From Crocodylus rhombifer (Eukaryota > Chordata > Crocodylia > Crocodylidae), in NCBI GenBank assembly GCA_038503035.1, contig JAVSML010000032.1:124001-188000 (forward strand): 64,000 nt of DNA. The letters are read 5' to 3'. Within the stretch, counting starts at the first letter, position 1. The number at the start of each line of letters is the position of its first letter. The notes below the pieces were generated by a model, which saw only the letters and a program-made list of their open reading frames with translations, did no database searches and was not told where the DNA came from. A program made the translations under genes and the position numbers. Shown here one piece after another: positions 46,461-64,000 of the stretch.

Positions 46461-47634
46461 AAGATACCTTTAGACTAATATAACTGCATGCATACTAAGG
46501 GTTGCATTGTTATAATAATAGTAATATCAATGAAGACTCACACTCCTTACCAATATGGTTGTGCTGGCACAAAAACTGTGTATAGATGAAACCTTTGTGT
46601 AGGCAATGACAGGCTGGTGTAATATTAAATACTGCATTCCTTGGCTTCATTAAATGCTAAGTCATGCTTGACATTGTACTAGGTAAGGCATTCTGACAAC
46701 ATAAGATTAGCTAATGTGGATGGGGTCTCAGCAGGAGGAAAGAACTGGGATGGGCTCCTCCTACTGGGTAAAAAAAAATATCATGAGGCTATGGGGATCA
46801 TGACACTCCTAACTCCCTGTTTTTCTCCTCTTTATGCACCTCTAGCCCCAGAGAGCTCTTCTTGCTGATGGGTCCTGTCTTCTGCCCTACCTCCACTTTG
46901 AACCTTATGGGCTAGATTTTCAGAAGTATTTCGTGCTATCACTCAGGTCAGGTTTTTGAAAGACCTTAGCGTCTTTTAAACGCTAGACCCAGTGACCAAA
47001 TTGCCAAAAGAGCATATTGGGCACTGAGTTCTTTTGAACATCAGCTTCCAAATGTGCATGTTGAACCCTTGAAAAAAGCTGAGTCTGGCCTGTTTTGAAA
47101 ACAGCTTCTATATGGTATTTGAGAGTAGATAGATCCAGGCAGCCAAGCAGGTAATAACACAAAGGGCCTGAGGCAGAAAGGAAGTTCCCTCAGCTCACCA
47201 CAGTGCCCAAGTGGATCTCAGCAGGTCTTGATGGCTCACAGATTGCTTTGGGATTTGGCCTAGGAGATATTCATAGTCCAGCTGCTTTGTTAAGGTTGTA
47301 AGTAAAAGACCATGTGGTGCCTTCTAGTTTAGAATTCATCTTTGTGTAACTTCTCCATCTTTTTACTCTCGATCCCAAAACAAGTTTATTCCATGTATCT
47401 GCCTGCAGAGATAATTCTAAAGTGAACAACAGTATTCCTGGAAGTATTCCTGGAAGGGGATCTGTTAAAATTGCATTGTTTGCGCACTTATCTGATAGTG
47501 CATTGTTTATATGTCCTCTTTAGAATGATATATGGATGCTATTCCTTTCAAGAATCATAAAGTATTTTACTTATTATCTGACACACAGGCAACTAAAGTC
47601 AAGAAATAGTAAATATCTTTATTTCTTTAAAGGT
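46461..47634. other. Intergenic with an ancient repeat trace
   Basis: About 46905-47060 (GGGCTAGATTTTCAGAAGTA, TCAGGTTTTTGAAAGACC, GCACTGAGTTCTTTTGAA) fits an old amniote repeat with 'attttcaaaagt...gcacccaac' phrases. Otherwise nothing is recognised. Confidence 0.4.
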
Positions 47635-47945
47635 TTTTTAATGTTTCCCATTACGATAGTAGCAAAACACCTCACAATCATCTCTACACTTAACCTCATA
47701 ACATTGTGATGAGCTAGAAAAATATTATTATCCCTGCCTTGGTAAGGCAGAGAAAGATTAAGTAACACAGGTCCAAGGTCACACAGGAAGTCTGGGAGTG
47801 AAGCTTCAAATAGAACACAGCCCTCCTGAATCCCCTTGCAGTGCCTTAACCACAAGACCATTCTTCCTTTCCCAAAGTTGCAAATAAAGTCTGTGGTACA
47901 GCCAAGAATAGAACCCCAGTTTCCTGACACCTAGGCTACCCACTC
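47635..47945 (+). repeat. MIR-like / CORE-type SINE
   Basis: The best of three copies: CACCTCACAATCATCTC, TATTATTATCCCTGCCTTGG, AGAGAAAGATTAAGTAACAC, CCAAGGTCACACAGGAAGTC and GCCTTAACCACAAGACCATT, the full MIR order including the 'aaggtcacacagc' core. Confidence 0.7.
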
Positions 47946-48819
47946 TCCCTGTGTATAAACAGACTACCAATGGTAAACCATTTCTAAAACTATTTTTGCA
48001 ATTAAATCTAGAACAAACTCCAAGACTTTCTGCATTTTGCTGCTTACAAAAAAACCCTTATACTGGCAAGGTAGTGCACAGAAGTGGTTTCATCTCACCT
48101 TTTACCATTACGTTTACCATTACGTTTTAGTACTGACTCTGTTAAATATGGAGCGACAAGGAGACTTCACATTGTCGCCACTTCTCATAGGCAAATCACA
48201 GACAGGCTTGCCAGAGATGAGTACAAGGAGAAATAAACTACACTCCCCTGCATAAGGTCCCTCAACCAAAATTCACCTTCAAAGAATGCAGATGAAGTTG
48301 TTGCCACTGACCTCTCCTTTAGGATTTTACATATGGAAGAGAGATCTTTATGTTGTTAGGACCCACCATAGCTCCAGTAATAGAAAACAGTAGATAGGCT
48401 GAACTCAGGAGGGCCTGGAAAGTACACCGAGAGGTTTCAGTGCCATACTGAGTGCTGGATCAGGCCTAGTGAATGTTGGATTGGGCCAAGAATACCCAGG
48501 TGTCTGAGCCACACAGTTTCCTTGTGCCATTTTCTTTTTAGAAAGATGTGGCTGGTTCCTCTATGCAACACTGCTAATTACAGAATTAAGTTCTTATTAT
48601 GTTGACCCACAATTGACTGGAGATGGAGACAGAATGGCTACAAGCAGAGGAAGCAAAAAAAGCATAGGAGGGGCTTAATAGAAGAAGTTATGTTCCAGAC
48701 TTCACTATAATCCTGTATCCTTCGTCTGCTCCCCTTACCACCCCTGGCTCTCCCATTTCAGTCTATCAGATCATAAGATGGCAAGATTGGATCCATCACA
48801 CTGTTTTAGTAAAGACATC
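47946..48819. other. Intergenic, immediately downstream of DLL1
   Basis: No gene or clear repeat. A duplicated 15-mer TTACCATTACGTTTA occurs near 48101-48128. On the minus strand, the GU-rich stretch near 48790-48815 suits a downstream element for DLL1 polyadenylation. Confidence 0.4.
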
Positions 48820-49556
48820 GCTTTGGTTATCATTAATAATATTTATTTTGGAAAAATATTTTTAAAATGAATTTCTTCATTAACAAAACAGTAAAAAAAA
48901 AACCTCAAATAACATTTGCACAATCTTCCATAAATACATTTATATACAAAAAATATAGTCACATAGACCCGAAGTGCCTTTGTACAGATTTACCAAAAAA
49001 TTTAAATTATAAAAAATGAACGTCACAAAATACTCAAGCTTTACAATTATCATGAAAATATTTTTACAGATTCCAAAAAATAACACACTTTTTTCACCTA
49101 GTAAAAACACATTTTAGTATCAAAAAAGACAATAAAGGCAGTGTTTGTGTCTCTAATTCAAGAAAAGACTGGCTCATAAGAATCCAAAATATACACTTCA
49201 GGCAGTGCACGCTTCTTATGTAGTAATTTAGTCCGTTCATTTAAATATATATAGAAAAGCAACTGACCATAGTGCAATGATAAAATTCATAAAAGGCAGT
49301 GCAACAGTAATCCTAGAACACAGACCCTTGCCTAGTGTCCATCTTGGGTTTTTTTTTTGTGTGTTTTTTTTTTGTTTTGTTTTTTTTTTTGCAGTCACTT
49401 TGCTAACTTCAGTAGAGAACCAGCTCAGCCTGAATTTAGTTTCTCAGCAGCAGTCAGTGAAGGAATCTATCTCCCATTCCTCTTTCAGCAGCATTCATTG
49501 GGGCATATCTCCTTTGAAATTGTTTTGAACAACAACTTTGCCATATCACCTCTGGT
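48820..49556 (-). other. DLL1: DLL1 3' UTR (exon 11)
   Basis: About 740 nt of AU-rich sequence between the TAA and the poly(A) signal, with several AUUUA pentamers on the mRNA strand and an A-rich tract at 49350-49392 (T runs on plus). AU-rich 3' ends fit the short-lived mRNAs of Notch ligands, which is inference here. No coding frame is supported. Confidence 0.65.
48842..48847 (-). terminator. DLL1: DLL1 poly(A) signal AATAAA
   Basis: Minus-strand AATAAA lies about 710 nt past the stop codon; the plus strand reads TTTATT. It is the only canonical hexamer I see between the stop codon and 48800, so cleavage is inferred at about 48815-48830. Confidence 0.7.
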
Positions 49557-58007
<8,451 letters not shown>

Positions 58008-58930
58008 GATGAGGGAGCTAAGGGGACTCTTCTTTTTTTCCCTCGCTCTCTCTTTCTCTCTTCTTCCTTCCCCCCTTCCTTTTCTTCCTTTCCACGGGGG
58101 GTGCAGGAAAGTCTCTCTCAAGCGGCGCGGGCAGGAGAAGTCTCTGGACCCAGCCTGCCTGCGAGAGTTCGTGTGAAGGATTTCTTCCTCTTCCCGGACT
58201 CTCTTCTTGTCTTGTGCTGCTGATGCTTTGAGGTGCACCCTTGGGCGGCCCCCCAACGGAAGGAGAAGGTGGTGTTTGAAGCTAATATTCTAAGCAGCAA
58301 GGTTCTCCCTTCTCTTTCTTTTCCAATCCACGATTTCTTTTCTTTTTTTTTTTTAATCTTATTTTGTGTGTCAGTTCAGTCTGTTGTTTTTCTTTTTCGC
58401 CTAAAGCGTCTTCTTCCCTCACCAGGAGAGAGGCAAAAAAAAAAAAAGAGAGAGAGAAAGAAATAAAATAAGCCACTTAATTCCCAACAGAGGCAGAGAA
58501 AAAGGCTTCCCCAGGAAGATTAAAAATCAGCGATCTGGAAATCCCTGCGGACGAGGAGGAGGCGATAATTCCCGGTGCCTTCAGCCGAGGGGAGAGGCGG
58601 CGTGTGTGAACGTGTGTGTGTGCCGTGCAGCTCGCCCTGGGAGGTGTCAAGCAGCAGCGATTTGCAGATCACGTCGGACTCTTCTTGCAGAAAGCGAAGA
58701 TCTGTCTCGCAGTGGCGGGGTTTTTTGTTTGTTTGTTTGTGTTGTCTTTTGTTTGTGTTGGGGTTTTTTGTTTTAAAGGAATCCAAGCCAAAAAAAAAAA
58801 GAAAGGAAAAGAAAGAAAGTCAGACGGTGGCGAACCGAGCGCGCCCGTGTGTGCTGCCGGCGCTCGCCGCGTGCGTGCGGTGCGATCGTGGCCGGTGCTC
58901 GGTGTCTCTCCGAGTGTCAAGCGCTAAGGA
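58008..58930 (-). other. DLL1: DLL1 5' UTR (inferred)
   Basis: About 920 nt between the TATA-inferred start and the ATG. The leader contains no upstream ATG (no CAT on plus from 58008 to 58939), pyrimidine/purine-rich tracts, and A and T runs at 58340, 58435 and 58790. The true start site could be nearer the ATG. A 5' UTR intron is not evident. Confidence 0.55.
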
Positions 58931-58957
58931 TCTGCCTCTCATCGGGAGCCTGCCTCC

Positions 58958-58965
58958 CTTATATC
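58958..58965 (-). promoter_or_regulatory. DLL1: DLL1 TATA-like box
   Basis: Minus strand GATATAAG in a GC-rich setting (GGCGGGATATAAGGGAGG). It predicts transcription starting near 58930-58935. Position and setting are convincing, but the start itself is not shown by sequence. Confidence 0.6.
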
Positions 58966-58992
58966 CCGCCGGCCGCCTGCATGGCTAATGAG

Positions 58993-59000
58993 ATGCAAAT
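58993..59000 (+). promoter_or_regulatory. DLL1: POU octamer ATGCAAAT in the DLL1 promoter
   Basis: A perfect octamer lies about 30 bp upstream of the TATA-like box, within CTAATGAGATGCAAATGAGC. A second octamer-like pair (CATTTACAT and TGCAAATG) sits at about 59155-59174. POU factors are known regulators of Dll1 in mouse neurogenesis; their use of these sites is inference. Confidence 0.5.
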
Positions 59001-59530
59001 GAGCAGCCCCCCAATCTGGCTAGAGCTGTCACAAAGGAGCCACTTTTCCAAACCCTCCTCTCAATGGATCGCCAAATGGTCAGTGAGCTGTAAAATGTGC
59101 AATCCGCCTCCTCCTCCCTTGCCCCCTCCCCTCCGGCTCTCACAAAACGGGCTCATTTACATTCCTGCAAATGTGGTCACCTCAAGAATCCCCCTTCTGC
59201 TCCGGGGAGACGGCGACACCCCCTCTGCCACACAAGGCCGGAGAGCGAGCCGCACGCTCCGGGGCCGCAATTCTGGGCAAAGCACGGCTCTGCCAAGCGC
59301 AGTAACTTGGGGATACGCTACATCTCCTTCAGCTTTAAAGGGGGGAGGGGGTCGGCGTGACATACGGGAGAAATCTGATGCTTTCCAATTCACACCATCT
59401 TCCCCTTGATATAATCCGGATGATTAAAGGTTGGGGGGGGGGGGTAGGCACCAGTGTGTAGGAGCGAGCGGAGCTGGGACTTGGTGCTCTTTTCCGCTTC
59501 TTAAAACCGCGCCGCGCTCAGGAGCGTGTT

Positions 59531-60489
59531 AAACGCACGGAAATATTCCCGGTGAGGATCAAGTTTTTCCAAGCTGGAAAGATCGGAGGGACCAGGAGAC
59601 TTCCTGAATGAACACACCATGCTGGATCCCCTACAGACAGTCTCCTAGGGAGGAAGGCGAACTGGGAAAAGCCAGGCATTCAAGCCGGGGAGGTGGGGGG
59701 AGGGAGGGAGGGAGGGAAGGCGAGCCAATATTTCTGCTTTCTTTTCTTTCTTTCTTTCTTTTTTTTAATTTTCTCTTCTCCACGACTCAGTTGGGAACAG
59801 CGAGCAAAGCCCGGGCGGGTCCGATCTCCTCTATGATTATCATCCTCCTCTTCATCCGCATCTCTCCCCTTTCCCCCCCCCCCTTTTCCTCCTCCAGCTT
59901 AGTAAAAAAGTGAGTTTGGTGTGTGTCGCTCGCGTGGCTGTCATTAAGGCAGTTTGTTATTGTGTGAGGGCTGAATCAGTTGGCTCTTTGTGCTCTCAGC
60001 TGTATGGTAATGTAGACAGCACCTGCTCCCTGCACAATACCAGGGAGAGAAAGAGCTCCCCTCGGCGCACGCTACTGCTTCTACAACAATGTCCGCACAT
60101 TTTTTTTTTAAAGAAAACCCTTCCAGCATCCTCCCCCTAATAAAAAAAATCTTTACACCAACCGTCACCTTATTATTTTTTACACATCCATCAGACACTG
60201 GAACTTTTGTTTTGATGTTAGAACCAAGGGAGAGGAGTTTAGCCGGGCGCTTATCACTGAAAAATTTCTTAATTATGGTTGGAAGGGGATGATCAAAAAG
60301 TTGGAAGGCAATTTTTGGCATCGAACTGGGAGCTGAGGGTATGGGGGTTTGTTTTACCACTTTGTTTTGCGGGTTTGTTTTTTGTTGTTGTTGTGGGTTT
60401 TTTTGTGGGGGAGGCTTTTTCAACACCTAGATGGGCTCAGGCAGCTTCATTAGAATGCAAGGTGTAACTGTCTGTGTAAATGTCATTTT
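59531..60489. other. DLL1 upstream flank
   Basis: Holds homopurine and homopyrimidine runs (G-rich near 59690-59720, TTTC repeats near 59740-59770, a C run near 59870-59884, GT-rich sequence near 60360-60410). No gene is seen. Confidence 0.45.
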
Positions 60490-60710
60490 AATTGTAACAG
60501 ATCATTTCAGCACAGATTAAGCTTGTGTGCGAAGGAGAGGATTTAGCTACAATAACCTCACTGTAGGTATGCCATGCTAAAAGCCTTATTATGGCTACTT
60601 TATTGGGTTGAAACGTGCATTTGCATGGCAAAATGTGACTTTCATTGAAGCAGATGTCTTGATCACAAATTATCTTACAATGCACTGGGGGGAAAAAATT
60701 CTTAAACACT
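60490..60710. promoter_or_regulatory. DLL1: Candidate DLL1 upstream enhancer
   Basis: Unique-looking AT-rich stretch about 1.6-1.8 kb upstream of the inferred start, with a POU octamer ATTTGCAT (60619-60626) and an E-box CAGATG (60651-60656) 24 bp apart, plus TCTTGATCACAAATT. Mouse Dll1 has neural enhancers (H-I, H-II) upstream of the promoter that use POU plus proneural bHLH input; orthology is not established here. Confidence 0.4.
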
Positions 60711-62381
60711 TCTTCAAGTAAAAAGCACTGGTTAATACTAATTAAAAGAAAACCACTAATGAATGCATTCAGCCTAGCCCATCCAGGACTGTAACTGTAT
60801 ATACCGGCCAGGAGAAGATCCTGATTTTTCCCCTGCTGACACCAAACCCCCTCAAGCACCCGTGCCATTTAAACAGGGATCAAAATATCTGCAACCTTTC
60901 ACCCCTTGACTCTCCGCTGTTTAAACATAACTTGGGCCAAATGTGTAATTTATCCGAGAGCTTTGGCGCACAGGAATGTTTGCTTAGTGAGACCTCTGGG
61001 ACAATCACTTGAAAACCCCAAGATCTCAGCCCTCAGCTTCCTAGCCTGAGTAAAGGCTGCAGGGTCTGACCCATTGAGGACGACCATGCCTAAGGAGTTA
61101 AGAAAGAAATCCACCCACCCTCACCTCCTTCCTTCAACTCCGGGGATAAGTGAACCGAGCACGCTGCATCTAGATTTAACTGTAAATTACTCTTGCCACC
61201 TAGTGTCAACATCTTTTTGAATGGCTTGCCACTGCTCCTGAAAACTTTGCAACAGTGCTGCTGGCTAGGAGGTGGGGAATCGGCTAAAACTTGTGTGCCA
61301 GGCAAATGGGAGCACAAGGGGTGGTGATGGGGGTGGGGGATATCTTGAAATTTGGGGTCCGCGGAGGTTAGAAGTGATCTATCGGCACGACCCTTTTCAT
61401 CTGGTGCAGAGAGAAAGTGGAATCATTGGCATCGGCGCTTAAAACACCGGGAAATAAAAAGTTACACGCGCAAGGGCTTAAACCTACAACGACAACAAAA
61501 AATTGTCCTAAATCTCTAACAACCCCCCTTCGGTATCAAGTATTTGTTAAATTGACGCGGCACAGATTTCTCGATTACTGCTGCAAAGCGTAACTGAAAG
61601 GCGTCGTAAAATCCATCAGAATCCTGCCCAATGCACTTATTCTTTTCCAACTTAATTTATGCCACGCGATTCTGTATTGGGGAAATCAAGCAGAAAGCTC
61701 CTCTCTTTTTTTCCTCCCCCCTCTGCTTTTTTCTCTCCCCCCTCTCCCTCTCCCTTTCAGATGCTGGGCTTACGGGGAGACTGTTTAACTTAAGTGTTTC
61801 TATAGGAGGCTGTTGTAGTTTAACTCCTGTCCACCAGTAGCTGGGACGAACAAAGGAGGGACTCGAGGTCTAACTATTCATCCTTTCTCTGCACTTTAAT
61901 TTTCATTGATTTTGAAGACAAGGGGAGCCCTCAGGGATTCAAGCTGAAGGGGGATGACACGCCTTTAGACGCGATCAACCCCCTAGCCAGCCATCTGCTC
62001 CTAACCAAATGGCGTTTTTTCACTCGCAACTGCATGTCTCTATACTCCTCTCACACGTCCAGACCCAGAGCCCCCCAAATGCACAGGCAGCTTAAGTTAA
62101 AGTATGTTAAGCAGCCTGGCAGTGGCATGGCCGCAGCAGCCCCTTGTCCTGCGACCGCAGAGAGAGGCAATAAATCCTCACTTTCCCCATTAGGAAAAGG
62201 CTGGAACCCTTTTTAACTAGTTTTTGATGTCTCAGCAAATGTACTGTACACAGTTAGGCTCATTAAGGACCAGGAGGTAACGAAAAGGGCTGGAAGGAAG
62301 CCTACCCCTGCCAGGGGAGAATGTGGTGCAGCCAGGGCAGCTCCCTCTGCCATTAGAAAGGGGGGCACTGCTCTTGCCTAG
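60711..62381. other. DLL1 5' flank, no gene seen
   Basis: Mixed sequence with several unusual CpG-containing unique segments (61370-61700). C/T-rich tracts occur near 61705-61760. No ORF or repeat ends were recognised. Confidence 0.4.
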
Positions 62382-62620
62382 GTTAGATATTAGTTTGGGT
62401 TAGCTATTAGGAAGAATTTTCTCACTAGGAGGGTAGTAAAACACTGGAACAGGTTACCCAGAGAGGAGGTGGGCTCTCCATCCTTGGAGGATTTTAAGAC
62501 CCAGGTAGACAAAGCCTTAGCTGGGATGGTCTAGCTGGGGCTGGTCCTGCTCTGAGCAGGGGGGTTGGACTAGATGACCTCCTGAGGTCCTTTCCAACCC
62601 TCATTTTCTATGAAGTTATG
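62382..62620 (+). mobile_element. CR1 LINE 3' end fragment
   Basis: TTAGGAAGAATTTTCTCACT, GTAAAACACTGGAACAGGTT, GAGGAGGTGGGCTCTCCATC, GGTTGGACTAGATGACCTCC and CCTTTCCAACCCTCATTTTC, ending ATGAAGTTATGAT. A 5'-truncated CR1 on plus, of a different subfamily from the 30695 and 44545 copies. The start shows a small local duplication (GGTTAGATATTAG / GGTTAGCTATTAG). Confidence 0.88.
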
Positions 62621-64000
62621 ATAAGAAAGGGGGAGCTGACACAACATTTCCATGGGGCCAGGAGACTCCTGGCTTCTCTCAAGCTGCCTGAATGAATTCA
62701 TGTCCTCCTGTAATGACAGACCCACACTTCTCTAGCAAGAAGCACAACCCAGCAACCCTGAGAGCCGATCTCTTGCCTTTCTAAACTCAGCAGATGATGG
62801 GTAAAGTCACTCCAAGGAGTGTCTATTAATTAGAGGGAGGACCACACTCCAGTCTAGGCAGGGGGCTGCTTATTTACCAGCTGTAGGCTTGTCTATCTCA
62901 AGGGCTGGAGAGGCACCCGGAGCCCGGTGACATATGCCTACGTGCAGCTGTGTACGTGCAGCTGAGTGTGGGCAATAGCTGAGCCAGGCGTGTGTTACAT
63001 CTGTAGGTAGGGGTGTGTGCGTGGAAGCTACACCTCCGCGGACCTGTTAATATACATAGACATGTTGCACAGAAGGATATGTATAAGGCACCCGGACTTC
63101 AAGCTTGGTTAGGATAGAGACAGCAGACCTGAGATTGTATTCCTAGCTGTCCGGCCATGCTGAGAGGGTGTGATTGCAACCCCACCCCCCCAGTCATAAT
63201 CATAAACCACTGTAATCTGCTGGGACCTGATGATATGATCAGGAACTTGACTGTGGGCACGTGTAGTTTTTTCTACTCTGGAACAGCTCAACCTCTTACC
63301 TGGGGTGGGAAAAGATGCTTTCCCGGGGAGTGTTATGCAATGTAAACCTTTGCTGTAACTCGGTCTCTTTTATTTTTGATAAAGACAGGATGGGGTGGGA
63401 AGCGGGGATGAAAGGGCCGGGTTACAATGCATCAATTATGGGAGTAATATGCTGGCGGTATATATATATATTTTTTTTTTTTCCTGTTGGATATTCGCAT
63501 GTGTTTTATGTGCGAGGGGATTAAGAAGTTTAGCATGTAGGTTTGTAGAAAGTTGCAAAGGCATGTGCTGATTAGAATAAGAAAGGGCAGTCGCGTGGCT
63601 CAGCTGGCACACAGAGAGGCCCAGATGATAGATAAGCAGCTCGCTGGCTTCCCCCTCCCCCAGCCCCCTCTTCGTCTTCTCTCTCTCTTTTTTTTTTCCA
63701 AATCGCAAATCATCTGCTCTAGCCCTATCCTAGCCCCTCATTTTCATAACAAAGCTTGGATGTTTACCTGTGATCCTAGAACCGACGGGGCATTCCTTTG
63801 TCTCCAGATCAGCTTACTGCAGCCAGCTGCTCTTCAGCCCTCTCCCGTGCAAATCTGAAAGTCGCCCCTATATATGTTTTACTGCTCGAACAGGAGGGGG
63901 AAACCCTCCTTTTGCCTTTGCTCGCCTGGTTTTGTTTGGGTTTGTTTATTTGGCTCGTTTCCGACTCGAGGCAGGCCATAGGGACTTGCTGGCAAGTTGA
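62621..64000. other. Distal 5' flank of DLL1, no gene seen
   Basis: No ORF or clear repeat. AACAAAG and TGTTTAC (SOX- and forkhead-type) motifs lie close together near 63750-63766 in unique sequence. A TA run and a T run occur at 63459-63482. Confidence 0.4.

Larger units (their letters stand above)
58820..59530. promoter_or_regulatory. DLL1: DLL1 promoter CpG-rich region
   Basis: CpG density is clearly higher than in the flanks (for example GCGCGCCCG, CGGCGCTCGCCGCGTGCGTG near 58838-58880 and AAACCGCGCCGCGCTC near 59505). It covers the inferred start and 600 bp upstream, as expected for a developmental gene promoter. CpG ratio was judged by eye. Confidence 0.65.

Overview
The window is vertebrate nuclear DNA, most likely sauropsid and probably crocodilian. 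This is inferred from abundant CR1 LINE fragments, including young-looking copies ending in CR1-type 8-bp terminal repeats, from many small DNA transposons, and from the sequence of the one gene present. No species can be fixed from the sequence alone. Nothing here is bacterial or phage: there are no operons, CRISPR arrays or rRNA/tRNA genes.

The only protein-coding gene I can support is DLL1 (Delta-like 1, a Notch ligand), on the minus strand. The coding sequence runs from the ATG at 58005-58007 down to the TAA at 49557-49559, in 11 exons. All ten introns have GT-AG borders and phases that join cleanly into 734 codons plus stop. The protein has a signal peptide, MNNL domain, DSL domain (six cysteines, residues 192-234), eight EGF repeats, one transmembrane helix (about 559-583) and a cytoplasmic tail ending in the PDZ ligand ATEV. 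A TATA-like box near 58960 and a poly(A) signal at 48842-48847 suggest a transcript of about 58930 to 48820.

Layout. 1-48800 is intergenic DNA downstream of DLL1, dense in repeats: hAT, PIF/Harbinger, Tigger-like and fold-back elements, CR1, MIR-like and tRNA-like SINE fragments, an L1-like fragment, another non-LTR retrotransposon and a possible solo LTR. 48820-58930 is DLL1. 58930-64000 is the GC-rich promoter and 5' flank, with candidate enhancer sequence near 60500-60700. Unique-looking, motif-rich stretches near 5690-6660 and 36580-36760 are possible distal regulatory elements.

I found no undescribed biological system. The most useful observations are the minisatellite filling DLL1 intron 1, an AUG-free leader of about 920 nt, a mis-joined assembly gap in intron 8, several nested transposon insertions with readable target-site duplications, a head-to-head scrambled Harbinger transposase, and a CR1 reverse transcriptase ORF that is open for 561 codons but has lost a catalytic aspartate.
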